NCBI GenBank assembly: GCA_021811865.1
Contig: JAKAQB010000035.1
Span: 1 to 35,395, forward strand
Direction: 5' to 3'
DNA: 35,395 nt
From: Actinomycetes bacterium
GTDB taxonomy: Bacteria; Actinomycetota; Acidimicrobiia; Acidimicrobiales; Palsa-688
In this document: positions 1-8,034 of the stretch, in pieces
How positions within the stretch are numbered: the stretch's first letter is position 1
Layout of the letters: each line of letters opens with the position of its first letter
Translations under genes and position numbers: made by a program
The notes under the pieces: model-generated
Told to the model about the DNA's origin: nothing
Database searches by the model: none
Seen by the model: only the letters and a program-made list of their open reading frames with translations

Positions 1-13
1 GCTGCGCCGCACG

Positions 14-1180
14 ATGATCGCCCTGGCGACGGTCGTGCTGGTGTTCCTCTCGTGGGCGTTCATCGGGGCGGCGACGAGCCCCGGCAACGTGCCGCTGTCG
101 GCGAAGCTCGCCGACTGGTTCCGCAGCCACCACGCCGCCTTCGTGTCCAACACCCTCGAGCACTGGTACTACGACCTGACCGCGCCGGCCAAGGGCGGCC
201 GACCCAAGCACCTGAACGCCCTCCCGTCCGCGGGCGGGTCGGTGACGTCGCCCACCGTCCTGCACGCCTCCAAGGCCCCGGTGGTCCCCCACCTGCCGGC
301 GCCACCCCCGGTCCCCCTCGTGGTGCACCCGGCCCTGCCGGGCGAGGGAGTCTGGAGGCCGGTCGGGCCGACCGTCGACGGCTACCCCGGCATGTACGAA
401 GCCCAGTTCCGGGCGGACACCATCTACACCGGCCAGCTGACCACCGCCGTGTGGATCGACCCGCTGCTCATGAAGCTGTCGCTCATCCCCGGCCAGCTCG
501 AGCCGGGCGGGACCTGGCCCCACCCGCCCTACATCACCCACGCCGAGCTGCCGACGATCGCCGCTGCCTTCAACGGTGGCTTCCGGTTCCAAGACGCCCA
601 CGGCGGCTTCTACCTCGACGGCCGCACCGCCGTCCCGCTCGTGCGGGGGGCGGCGTCGTTCGTCATCTACCGCAACGGCCACGTCAACGTCGGCGCCTGG
701 GGCACCGAGGTCCACATGACCCCCAAGGTCGTCTCCGTCCTGCAGAACCTCGTGCCGATGGTCGACAACGGGAAGGTCTCGCCGTCGGCCACCTACAACG
801 ACGTGAGCGTGTGGGGCGCGACGCTCGGGGCCAGCACGGTCGTGCCCCGCTCCGGCATCGGCATCACCGCCAACGGCGCCCTGGTGTACGTCGCCGGGCC
901 GGCGCTGTCGGCCCGGACCCTCGCCGAGTCCCTCCTCCGCGCGGGCGCCGTGCGAGCCATGACCCTCGACATCAACCCCGAGTGGGTCACGTTCAACTTC
1001 TTCGGCCACCCGAGCCCGTCCAATCCATACCAGATCAGCTCGGCGGCGCTGTACCCGCAGCAGCAGCGCCCCTCCACGCGCTACCTCGGCCCGACCCTCG
1101 AAGCGCGGGACTTCATCGAGGTCCGCACCCCGACCCCGATCCTCGCCGGCCAGGCGGCCGGTTCCGCGTCGAGCGGATAG
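14..1180 (+). CDS. Phosphodiester-glycosidase-like (NAGPA domain) membrane-anchored or secreted protein
   Basis: 388 aa from the first visible ATG. The frame is open to the left edge, so the true start may lie upstream. Residues 2-21 are a hydrophobic segment that would act as signal anchor or signal peptide. Residues 75-115 are Pro/Ala-rich linker. Residues ~120-370 resemble the phosphodiester glycosidase (NAGPA, PF09992) fold, with the motif FNGGFRFQDAHGG at ~186-198, then GAASFVIYRNG and a late LDINPEW segment. The family cleaves GlcNAc-phosphodiester linkages in some members, but the actinobacterial branch is mostly uncharacterised, so the substrate is unknown. A clear paralog lies at 8035-9111 on the other strand. 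An 83-bp gap separates this gene from the ferric reductase, so co-transcription is possible but not shown. The domain call is fairly sure; the function is not. Confidence 0.75.
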   Translation: MIALATVVLVFLSWAFIGAATSPGNVPLSAKLADWFRSHHAAFVSNTLEHWYYDLTAPAKGGRPKHLNALPSAGGSVTSPTVLHASKAPVVPHLPAPPPVPLVVHPALPGEGVWRPVGPTVDGYPGMYEAQFRADTIYTGQLTTAVWIDPLLMKLSLIPGQLEPGGTWPHPPYITHAELPTIAAAFNGGFRFQDAHGGFYLDGRTAVPLVRGAASFVIYRNGHVNVGAWGTEVHMTPKVVSVLQNLVPMVDNGKVSPSATYNDVSVWGATLGASTVVPRSGIGITANGALVYVAGPALSARTLAESLLRAGAVRAMTLDINPEWVTFNFFGHPSPSNPYQISSAALYPQQQRPSTRYLGPTLEARDFIEVRTPTPILAGQAAGSASSG

Positions 1181-1263
1181 TTGGTTAACGGGCGACCAGC
1201 AACTGACATGGGTAACGCTCACGCCGGCAGGACATCGCTGAAAAGCGCCGAGGACACCTACCG

Positions 1264-2673
1264 GTGACCCCGAGAAGTGGCGATACTCGGCCGGTGACCC
1301 CCGTCCGCACCCCCGTCCTGACCCACCCGGCGAGCACGCCCGCCGCCGTGCCGGCCCCCCCGGCCCGCAGGGCGGCGGCGATCGTCGCGGTGGTCATCGC
1401 CGCCGCCGGGCTCCTAGTGACCCTCGGCTTCACCATCGCCGACGAGCCGCCCGCCGCCCTGCACGCCCACGGGGGGACGGCGATCTTCCTCGGCAACGTG
1501 ACCGGCATGGTCGGGACGTACCTGGCCCTGATCCAGGTGCTGCTGGCGAGCCGCATCCCGCCCGTCGAGCACGTGCTCGGCCTCGATGGCCTCATCCGCT
1601 GGCACCGCCGCGTCGGGCCATGGCCGATCTCCCTGCTCACCGTCCACGCTGTCGCCCTGACCGTCGGCTACGCCCAGGCGGCAAGAGCCGGCCTCATGCA
1701 CGAGGTGGGTACTCTCGTCGACAGCTACCCGGGCCTCCTCGCCGCCTTCGTCGCCCTCGGCCTCATGCTGCTCGCCGGGTTCGCCTCGGTCCGGGCGATC
1801 CGCCGCCGCCTCCGCCGGGAGACGTGGTGGGCCATCCACCTCTACCTGTACCTGGCGATCGCCCTGTCGTTCACCCACGTGCTCGTGCTCGGCCCCGAGT
1901 TCGTGGGCCACCCCGTCGTGAAGGCCGTGTGGTGGGTGGTATGGCTGGCGACGGCGGGCAGCGTCCTGGTCTTCCGCTTCGGACTGCCGGCGGCGCGCAG
2001 CCTCCGGCACCGCCTCGTCGTCTGGGAGGTGCGCCGCGAGACACCCGACACGGTCTCGATCATCTGCCGGGGCCGCAACCTGGACCGGCTGCACGTGCGG
2101 GGAGGCCAGTTCGCCCTCTGGCGGTTCATGGTCCGGGACCTCTGGTGGCAGGCCCACCCCTACACCGTCTCCGGCCTCCCGCAGCGCTCGTTCCTGCGCC
2201 TCACCGTGAAGAACGTCGGCGACCACTCCAAGGCACTGGCGTCGCTGCGGCGGGGCACCCGGGTGGCGTTCGAGGGCCCTTACGGCGTGTTCACTGCCGA
2301 GGCGAGGCGGCGTGCCCGGGTGGCGCTCATTGCCGCCGGCGCCGGAGTCACCTCGCTGCGCCCCGTGCTCGAAAAGCTCCCGGCGGGTACGGACCCGGTG
2401 GTCGTCCTCCGGGCGTCGCGCGCCGACGGCATGGCCCTGCGCGACGAGGTCGCCGCCCTCGTCGACGAGCAGAACGGCACCCTCCACGAGCTGTACGGCT
2501 CCCGCCGCGCCCAGTTGCTCGATGGCCGGCGGCTGCGCCAGCTGATCCCCGACATCCGCGCCCGGGACGTGTACGTCTCCGGGCCGGAGGACTTCGTCAA
2601 GGCTGTGACCAACGCCGTCCGCCGCCTCGGCGTACCGACCGACGCCGTCCACCACGAAGCCTACGCCCTCTGA
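1264..2673 (+). CDS. Ferric-reductase-like transmembrane oxidoreductase with FAD/NAD(P)H domains
   Basis: 469 aa from GTG. The N-terminal half is membrane-embedded, with helices near 37-57, 72-95, 118-138, 156-176 and 187-210, and carries the two His pairs expected for bis-haem ferric reductases: H114/H128 and H192/H205. The C-terminal half is a ferredoxin-reductase-type module: FAD-binding HPYTVS (298-303), EGPYG (337-341), nucleotide-binding GAGVTS (359-364) and a terminal VYVSGPEDF motif. It should pass electrons from cytoplasmic NAD(P)H through FAD and haem to the outer face of the membrane. The next two genes encode an FMN-binding protein and the enzyme that attaches its FMN, so the likely acceptor is that flavoprotein rather than free iron. 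This pairing is known in flavinylated extracytosolic redox systems; the physiological terminal acceptor cannot be read here. Confidence 0.85.
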   Translation: MTPRSGDTRPVTPVRTPVLTHPASTPAAVPAPPARRAAAIVAVVIAAAGLLVTLGFTIADEPPAALHAHGGTAIFLGNVTGMVGTYLALIQVLLASRIPPVEHVLGLDGLIRWHRRVGPWPISLLTVHAVALTVGYAQAARAGLMHEVGTLVDSYPGLLAAFVALGLMLLAGFASVRAIRRRLRRETWWAIHLYLYLAIALSFTHVLVLGPEFVGHPVVKAVWWVVWLATAGSVLVFRFGLPAARSLRHRLVVWEVRRETPDTVSIICRGRNLDRLHVRGGQFALWRFMVRDLWWQAHPYTVSGLPQRSFLRLTVKNVGDHSKALASLRRGTRVAFEGPYGVFTAEARRRARVALIAAGAGVTSLRPVLEKLPAGTDPVVVLRASRADGMALRDEVAALVDEQNGTLHELYGSRRAQLLDGRRLRQLIPDIRARDVYVSGPEDFVKAVTNAVRRLGVPTDAVHHEAYAL

Positions 2674-2686
2674 TCCGGAGAACCCT

Positions 2687-3157
2687 TTGCGCCGCGCCCC
2701 CCTCGTCCTCGTCGCCACCGCTGCCGGGCTCACCGGTGTGCTCACCTTCCACCCCCGCCGGCCGTCGAACAGCGCCGTCCCCACCGCGCCGGCCTCCAAC
2801 CCGGCCGGCTCCTCGTCGACGACCACGCCGGCCGGGGGCACGGCGGCCGGCCCGACGGCGCCCGCCCCGTCCGCGGGTCCCGGCAGCGCCGCCAAGGGCA
2901 AGGTGGTCCAGTACGGCTACGGCGAGCTCGCTGCGCTGGTCACCGTGAGCGGGAAGAAGATCACTGACGTCAGCGTCCCGACCCTGCTCACCGCCGACTC
3001 GTACTCCCAGCAGATCGCCCAGTACGTGATCCCGATGCTGCGCCACGAGGTGCTTGCCGCTCAGAGCGCCAAGGTGCAGACGATCGCGGGGGCCACCTAC
3101 ACGAGCATGGCCTACCTGGACTCCGTCCAGTCCGCCCTGGACCACCTGCACGCGTGA
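2687..3157 (+). CDS. Extracytoplasmic FMN-binding domain protein (ApbE substrate)
   Basis: 156 aa from a TTG start 13 bp after the ferric reductase stop; GGAG at 2677-2680 is the probable ribosome binding site. Residues 1-20 are a signal or anchor segment. A low-complexity Ser/Thr/Pro/Ala linker runs to about 68, and residues ~70-156 form an FMN-binding domain. The motif AGATYTS at 134-140 matches the flavinylation consensus of NqrC/RnfG-type proteins, in which the Thr of the GA(T/S) core is the residue FMN is esterified to; that is T137 here. The domain lies outside the membrane and probably receives electrons from the upstream haem/FAD reductase. It overlaps the following apbE by 4 bp (GTGA), so translation is coupled and the modifying enzyme sits directly next to its target. 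Confidence 0.85.
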   Translation: MRRAPLVLVATAAGLTGVLTFHPRRPSNSAVPTAPASNPAGSSSTTTPAGGTAAGPTAPAPSAGPGSAAKGKVVQYGYGELAALVTVSGKKITDVSVPTLLTADSYSQQIAQYVIPMLRHEVLAAQSAKVQTIAGATYTSMAYLDSVQSALDHLHA

Positions 3158-3942
3158 CGGCGGCGCCCCTCCGCCGCCACGCTCAACCCGTGATGGGAAC
3201 GGTGGTGTCCTTCGCGTGGCGCGCCGGTCCGACGGGGGAGCGGGCGGCGGAGGAGGCGCTCGGCGCTGCCTGCGCCCGCCTCCGCGACATCGACAGGCGC
3301 TTCAGCACCTGGATCGCCGACAGCCCGATGAGCCGTCTCCGCCGCGGCGAGATCGGCGAGGCTGACGAGCCCGAGATCTCCGCCGTCCTCGAGCGCTGCC
3401 GTGAGCTGCGCGAGCGCTCGGGCGGGTGGTTCGACCCGTGGCTCGCTCGGGGCGGGGTGGACCCGACAGGCATGGTGAAAGGCTGGGCGGCCGAGGAGGC
3501 GGTGGCGATCCTCGTCGCCGGCGGGGTCGACGCCGCGCTCGTCAACGCCGGCGGCGACGTCGCCACCCTCGGCCGGCCCGACCCCGCCGGCGACGAGCCG
3601 TGGCACGTCGGCATCCGCCATCCCTGGCGGCGCGAGTCCCTCGCCGGTGTCGTCACCCTCCCCGCCGGTGCCGCTGTCGCCAGCTCCGGCAGCTACGAGC
3701 GCGGGCAGCACCTCTGGCGGCCCGGAGGAGGAATACCCCCCTCCGTCGCCGCGTCGGTCACCGGCCCGAGCCTCGAGTCGGCCGACGCCTTTGCCACCGC
3801 CCTGGCCGTTGGCGGGGAGGACTTTCTCCGCATCCTGCGCTGGATCGACGGCTACGAAGGCTGGTTCGTCACCGCAGACGGCACCGAGCATGCCACCGGC
3901 GGGTTCCCCTGGGCCGGCTCTCCCCCTGCCAGACTGCCATGA
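3154..3942 (+). CDS. apbE: FAD:protein FMN transferase (ApbE family)
   Basis: 262 aa from GTG overlapping the stop of the FMN-binding gene. Family features: PVMGTVVSF near the N-terminus, RRFSTWIADSPMSRLRRGE at ~48-66, GGWFDPW at ~90, DPTGMVKGWAAEEA at ~105-118, NAGGDVATLG at ~131-140, VASSGSYERG at ~173-182 and a C-terminal TGPSLESADAFATAL segment that supplies metal/phosphate-binding residues in ApbE. ApbE uses Mg2+ and FAD to transfer FMN onto Thr or Ser of a target motif; the adjacent GATYTS protein is the obvious substrate. No signal peptide is evident, although many ApbE proteins are exported lipoproteins, so how this one reaches an outside substrate is open. It ends the three-gene operon. 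Confidence 0.9.
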   Translation: MTAAPLRRHAQPVMGTVVSFAWRAGPTGERAAEEALGAACARLRDIDRRFSTWIADSPMSRLRRGEIGEADEPEISAVLERCRELRERSGGWFDPWLARGGVDPTGMVKGWAAEEAVAILVAGGVDAALVNAGGDVATLGRPDPAGDEPWHVGIRHPWRRESLAGVVTLPAGAAVASSGSYERGQHLWRPGGGIPPSVAASVTGPSLESADAFATALAVGGEDFLRILRWIDGYEGWFVTADGTEHATGGFPWAGSPPARLP

Positions 3943-3962
3943 TGCCCTAGGCCGCTCCGCCG

Positions 3963-4226
3963 CCCGGGAGCGGGCACGCCGCCGGCCACGCCCGCACGGC
4001 GGCCGCTGCCGCACTCGTCGAGATCGGCTACCCCTCCGGGAAGCTGCTCTGGCAGTACGGCTGATGGATAGAAGGGTGCACACCGACCGGCAAGCTCGTC
4101 TGGTCGGTCCCGATGAAGACCGTCAACTACCCGTCCGACCCCCCAACAGCTCGGACCCAACCTGGACCCAACCTGTACCTCATGACGGACTACAACCCGC
4201 CAGGGGAGACGATCATCACTATGAGG
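3963..4226 (+). pseudogene. Remnant of a beta-propeller (PQQ/NHL/arylsulfotransferase-like) protein
   Basis: One reading frame carries two propeller-blade-like strings separated by an in-frame TGA at 4062-4064: YPSGKLLWQYG (4029-4061) and then PTGKLVWSVPMKTVNYPSDP (4083-4142), continuing to LYLMTDYNPPGETIIT (4177-4224). The tGK(L/V)(L/V)W pattern and the LTDYNPPG segment are typical, from memory, of secreted PQQ-like or arylsulfotransferase-like propellers of actinobacteria. There is no start codon context, the flanks have no such similarity, and the rest of the gene is absent. I read it as a decayed 3' or internal fragment. A homology search of the conceptual translation would settle the family. 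Confidence 0.4.
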
Positions 4227-4338
4227 CCGATCTGCACCGTCACAGCGAAGTCCAGCACCGCCCCACGGTGTCTCCTCTTCGAGTTGGCCGCGCTCCGAAG
4301 CTTCCGACGGTCGGCGGGGTGGAACCGCTGCGCCCTCC

Positions 4339-4367
4339 CCAGCCCTGCCACCCGGGGTTGGGGCTGG
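4339..4367 (-). terminator. Hairpin downstream of lysA, possible terminator
   Basis: CCAGCCC at 4339-4345 pairs perfectly with GGGCTGG at 4361-4367, loop 15 nt. It lies about 55-85 nt beyond the lysA stop on the minus strand. No T tract follows, so it is only a candidate. Confidence 0.25.
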
Positions 4368-4422
4368 TCTGGCCGTGCCCAGCCGCCGCAGGTGGGAAAC
4401 CTCCCCCGGGGACCGCCGAAGA

Positions 4423-5739
4423 TCAGGAAACCGACCAGGTGTCCCGCCGCATCAGGTCCTCCAGCGTCTCGCGCCGCACGACGACGGTGGCCCGGCCGTC
4501 CCGGCAGAACAGCACCGGCGGTCGCAGCGCCCCGTTGTAGTTGTTGGCCATGGTGAAGCAGTAGGCGCCGGTGGCCGCCACGGCGACGACGTCGCCGGGT
4601 CGCGGATCGGCGAGGAGCGCACCGCTCACCAGCTTGTCGCCTGACTCACAGTGCCGCCCGACGAGCTCCACCGGCTTGCCGGGCGCGGTCGGGCGGTCGG
4701 CCATCACCGCTTCGAACCGCTGGCCGTACAGCGACACCTCGAGGTTGTCCCCCATGCCGCCGTCGACGGCGACGAACGTGGGCTCGCCGCGCTTCACCGT
4801 CACGACCCGGTAGACGGTGACGCCCGCCCGCGCCACCATGCTCCGGCCCGGCTCGATCAGCAGGGTCGACCCCGCCGGCAGGTGCCGGCGGGCGGCACCG
4901 GCGAGGGCGTCGAGCCACGCCTCGACGGTCGGGGGATGCTCGGCGTAGGTGTACCTCACACCGAGGCCGCCGCCGAGGTCGTAGACGGGGAACTCCCCGA
5001 GGGCGGCGATGCGTGCGACGGCCGCTTCCCATGGGGCCGGGTCGAAGATCTGCGAGCCGAGGTGGACGTGCAGGCCCTCCAGGCGCAGGCGGTCGCTCGC
5101 CCGCAGGCGCCCTATGGCCCCGGCCGCCTCCTCCAGCGCCATGCCGAACTTGGATCCCTTCTGGCCGGTGCTCACCGCCTCGTGGGTGTCAGGGCGCACG
5201 TCGGGCAGCACCCGCAGGAGCACCGCCTGCCCGGCGGTGGCGATGTGCTCGAGGCGGTCGATGTCGTCGGCGTTGTCGATGACGACCAGGCCGGCGCCGG
5301 CCTCCACGGCGGCGCGCAGCTCGGCGTCGGTCTTGGCGTTGCCGTGGACCACCATGCCGTTCGGGTCCATGCCGGCGGCGAGCGCCATGGCGAGCTCCCC
5401 CGGCCCGGCCACATCCGCTCCGATGCCCTCCTGCCCCATCAGGGCGTACATCGCCGTGCTCGGGAAGGCCTTGGAGGCGAACACGACGCGGGAGGCAGGC
5501 CAGCGCTCCGCCAGCCCGTCCCGGAAGCGGCGGGCCTGCGCCCGCAGCCCGGCCTCGTCGATCACGTACGCCGGGGAGCCGTGCTCCTTCGCCAGCTCCG
5601 AGAGCACGCACCCGCCGACGCGCAGCCGGCCGGCGGCGTCGAGGTCGGAGGTCACCGGCAGGATCCCGGCGAGGTCGCCGAGGTCGCCGGGGTCGCCTGG
5701 GGAGGCGGGCGGGGCGGAGGCAGCTGGCGTGGGGGCCAT
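4423..5739 (-). CDS. lysA: Diaminopimelate decarboxylase
   Basis: 438 aa, full length. It is a fold-III PLP enzyme that converts meso-diaminopimelate to L-lysine, the last step of the DAP pathway. Visible signatures: PLP-binding lysine in FASKAF (K90), HGNAK (132-136), HVHLGSQI (224-231), glycine-rich phosphate loop DLGGGLGVRYT (254-264), EPGR (296-299), the CESGDKL motif (364-370) that supplies the partner-subunit active-site Cys, and GAYCFTMANNYN (391-402). The N-terminal 25 residues are Pro/Ala/Gly/Asp-rich and not part of the fold, so a start further in is possible, though the ATG at 5739 is the only obvious one. It stands alone rather than next to argS, thrA or hom as in many actinobacteria. 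Confidence 0.95.
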   Translation of the reverse strand: MAPTPAASAPPASPGDPGDLGDLAGILPVTSDLDAAGRLRVGGCVLSELAKEHGSPAYVIDEAGLRAQARRFRDGLAERWPASRVVFASKAFPSTAMYALMGQEGIGADVAGPGELAMALAAGMDPNGMVVHGNAKTDAELRAAVEAGAGLVVIDNADDIDRLEHIATAGQAVLLRVLPDVRPDTHEAVSTGQKGSKFGMALEEAAGAIGRLRASDRLRLEGLHVHLGSQIFDPAPWEAAVARIAALGEFPVYDLGGGLGVRYTYAEHPPTVEAWLDALAGAARRHLPAGSTLLIEPGRSMVARAGVTVYRVVTVKRGEPTFVAVDGGMGDNLEVSLYGQRFEAVMADRPTAPGKPVELVGRHCESGDKLVSGALLADPRPGDVVAVAATGAYCFTMANNYNGALRPPVLFCRDGRATVVVRRETLEDLMRRDTWSVS

Positions 5740-5769
5740 GGCGAAGTATCGCCGACTCGGGCACCGGGC

Positions 5770-6110
5770 TCAGCGCAGTGCAGGGACCTCCTCGTCGCCC
5801 TCCGGCCGGGGCCCGAGCATGCGGCGCTCGTCGGGCCGCGTGGGGACGTCGTTGATGCTTGCCTCACGGCGGCGCATCAGGCCGTTGCCGTCGAGCTCCC
5901 GCTCCCACTTCTGGCGCAGGAAGGTCACGATCTCGTCCCGCCCGCGGAGGAAGTGGTCCCGGTTGCGCCACACCGAATCGACGCTGCGACGCTGTAAGCG
6001 GCAGCGACCCGCTCCGGGTCCCCGGTGTTCCACGCCGCCTCCGCGGCCCGGACCTTGAGGCGGGCGGTCTCGGCGGTGAAGGGGGGAAGCGGGGGCCGCT
6101 GCTCGGTCAA
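5770..6110 (-). pseudogene. DUF1348 (NTF2-like) protein, frameshifted and internally deleted
   Basis: Reading from a TTG at 6110-6108, preceded by AGGAG on the minus strand, the product begins [20 protein letters not shown] and continues [19 protein letters not shown], the usual N-terminus of DUF1348 proteins. An exact 8-bp tandem duplication (CAGCGTCG twice on the minus strand, about 5982-5997) then shifts the frame. Removing one copy restores [16 protein letters not shown], the expected family sequence. Further on, WERELD is joined directly to GNGLMRRREASINDVP; in intact family members roughly 45-50 residues lie between these points, so an internal deletion is also present. The gene ends at TGA 5772-5770. 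It is non-functional in its present form. Confidence 0.65.
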
Positions 6111-6510
6111 GGTGCGCTCCTGCCTGGCCCGCCCCGTGTGGGCGGCACCCTGTCGGGGTTGGTGTAGGGATTGGTGTAGGGCTCGGTCCCGGAGTGGGTA
6201 GGGGCCGGGTGGGTGCCGCGGAACAGGCACCCCTGCGGTCAGCCACGGCCGCCGAGCCGGCCACAGGGGTGCCGTCGACGAGCTGTCGCGGCGCCCGACG
6301 CCGCTCCAGTTGGCAAGGCGAGCCTGCCGGCCGGCTCCGGTGGCGGTGGCACGCCGGCCCAACAGGTAGGCCGGGGACCGGACGCCGCTGCTCGCCCCGG
6401 CAAGGGGCGCGCTCGTAGCCATGGGTCGACCGCCGGCGGGCCGATCGAGCACCGCGAGCACGTCGGGGCCGGCGCGGCCGGAGCGCAGCGGCTCCCGCCG
6501 GCGACCATGG
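6111..6510. other. 400-bp stretch without a convincing gene; short repeats
   Basis: Open frames here are shadows of GC-rich sequence. Two structures are visible: a 12-bp tandem repeat (TTGGTGTAGGG with A or C next, about 6159-6182), and a hairpin with 7-bp arms GGGTGCC (6211-6217) and GGCACCC (6226-6232) around an 8-nt loop. No promoter-like elements or coding remnants stood out. Confidence 0.4.
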
Positions 6511-7677
6511 TCAGCGGTAGGCCGACAGCCCCGTCAGGGCCTGCCCGATGGCCAGCTGGTGGACCTCGCTGGTGCCCTCGTAGGTGAGGACCGACTCGAG
6601 GTTGTTGGCGTGGCGCAGGACCGAGTACTCCGTCGTGATGCCGGCGGCGCCGAGGATGGTCCGGCAGGTCCTGGCGATGGCGATCGCCTCCCGGACGTTG
6701 TTGAGCTTGCCGACGCTGACCTGCTCGGGGCGGAGCGTGCCGCGGTCCTTCATGCGGCCGAGGTGCATGGCGAGGAGAAGGCCCTTGGACAGCTCCACGG
6801 TGGCGTCCGCCAGCTTCGCCTGGGTCAGCTGGAAGGCGGCGACAGGCCTGTCGAACTGGACCCGCTCGACCGCGTAGCCGAGAGCCGTGTTGATGCAGTC
6901 CCGCGCCGCACCCATGGCCCCCCACACGATCCCGAAACGGGCCTCGTTGAGGCACGACAGCGGTCCGGACAGCCCGCGCGCCTCGGGGAGCATGGCGGAG
7001 GCCGGCAGGCGGACGCCCTGCAGGGACAGCTCCGAGGTGGCCGACGCCCGCAAGGACAGCTTGTGGTGGACGTCCGACGCGGTGAACCCAGGCGTTCCCT
7101 TGGGGACCAGGAAGCCCCGGATCCCGTCCTCGGTGCGGGCCCAGACGGTGGCGACGTCGGCGAGGCTGCCGTTGGTTATCCACATCTTGGTCCCATCGAG
7201 CACCCAGTCGTCCCCGTCACGGCGGGCCGTCGTCCGCATGCCGGCCGGGTTGGAACCGAAGTCAGGCTCGGTCAGACCGAAGCAGCCGACGGCCTCGCCG
7301 GCGGCCAGGCGCGGCAACCACTCCCGCTTCTGGTCCTCGCTCCCCCACCGCCAGATGGAGAACATCGACAGCGACCCCTGCACCGACACGAAGCTGCGCA
7401 GCCCGCTGTCGCCGGCCTCGAGCTCCAGGCACGCCAGCCCGTAGCTCACCGCGTTGGTGCCGGCGCAGCCGTAGCCGGTGAGGTGCATCCCGAACAGGCC
7501 GAGGGCGCCGAGCTCGGCCGCCAGATCCAGCGGGGCGACGCCCTCCTCGAACCAGTGGCCGATGTTGGGGCGCACACGCTTGTCCACGAAGCTGCGGACT
7601 GTCTGGCGGATCATCCGCTCCTCGTCGTCGAGCAACGAGTCGAAGTCGATCAGGGTGGAGGCGTCGTCCAGGGCCAC
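6511..7677 (-). CDS. gcdH: Acyl-CoA dehydrogenase, glutaryl-CoA-dehydrogenase-like
   Basis: 388 aa from GTG. It is a typical three-domain acyl-CoA dehydrogenase: helical N-terminus, middle beta domain with [16 protein letters not shown] (~132-147) and WITNGS (~165), and a C-terminal helical domain with [13 protein letters not shown] (~274-286) and [19 protein letters not shown]. The Glu of YEGT is the catalytic base position of glutaryl-CoA dehydrogenase. The segment [14 protein letters not shown] (~89-102) carries an Arg where glutaryl-CoA dehydrogenases bind the substrate carboxylate. I therefore favour glutaryl-CoA to crotonyl-CoA oxidation and decarboxylation in lysine/tryptophan breakdown over short-chain acyl-CoA use. 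No ETF or partner gene is adjacent, so the assignment rests on motifs. Confidence 0.8.
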   Translation of the reverse strand: MALDDASTLIDFDSLLDDEERMIRQTVRSFVDKRVRPNIGHWFEEGVAPLDLAAELGALGLFGMHLTGYGCAGTNAVSYGLACLELEAGDSGLRSFVSVQGSLSMFSIWRWGSEDQKREWLPRLAAGEAVGCFGLTEPDFGSNPAGMRTTARRDGDDWVLDGTKMWITNGSLADVATVWARTEDGIRGFLVPKGTPGFTASDVHHKLSLRASATSELSLQGVRLPASAMLPEARGLSGPLSCLNEARFGIVWGAMGAARDCINTALGYAVERVQFDRPVAAFQLTQAKLADATVELSKGLLLAMHLGRMKDRGTLRPEQVSVGKLNNVREAIAIARTCRTILGAAGITTEYSVLRHANNLESVLTYEGTSEVHQLAIGQALTGLSAYR

Positions 7678-7779
7678 GGCATCCAGGATGGTAGAGCCTG
7701 GCGCCGCACGCTGTCTCCCTCGCTGGCCTTGCCGCTCGGTGGCAGGAGCAGGCCGGCGCGGCAGCCCCGGCGCGACGGC

Positions 7780-7947
7780 TCAGGCAGCGAGGTCCGCTTG
7801 GAGGTGGAACCACCAGGGGGCGGTCACCGCGGCGAAGTTGGCATAGGTGCTCTGGAGGTGCTGCAGGTGCCGGCTGCCAATGAGGCTGGAGAGCGGCTCG
7901 AGCACCCAGGACACGACCCCGGAGAGCAGCCCCCCGGAACGAACCAC
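7780..7947 (-). CDS. Small hypothetical protein (possible remnant)
   Basis: A minus-strand frame runs open from a stop at 8010-8008 to TGA 7782-7780. A GTG at 7947-7945, preceded by GGAG about 9 nt upstream, would give 55 aa with a composition unlike noise: a hydrophobic GGLLSGVVSWVLEPLSSLIG stretch followed by SRHLQHLQSTYANFAAVTAP. It lies downstream of the phosphodiester-glycosidase gene (8035) on the same strand and fills most of the 7678-8034 gap. I recognise no family. It could be a genuine small membrane-associated protein or a 3' fragment of a lost gene. Confidence 0.3.
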   Translation of the reverse strand: MVRSGGLLSGVVSWVLEPLSSLIGSRHLQHLQSTYANFAAVTAPWWFHLQADLAA

Positions 7948-8034
7948 CGTTGTGTCGCTCCAGGCACACAGCCGGTCGAGGCTCGGCTGTTCCGGACGGA
8001 CCCTAGACTACGGGTTGTGAGGTGTCCCGAGACC

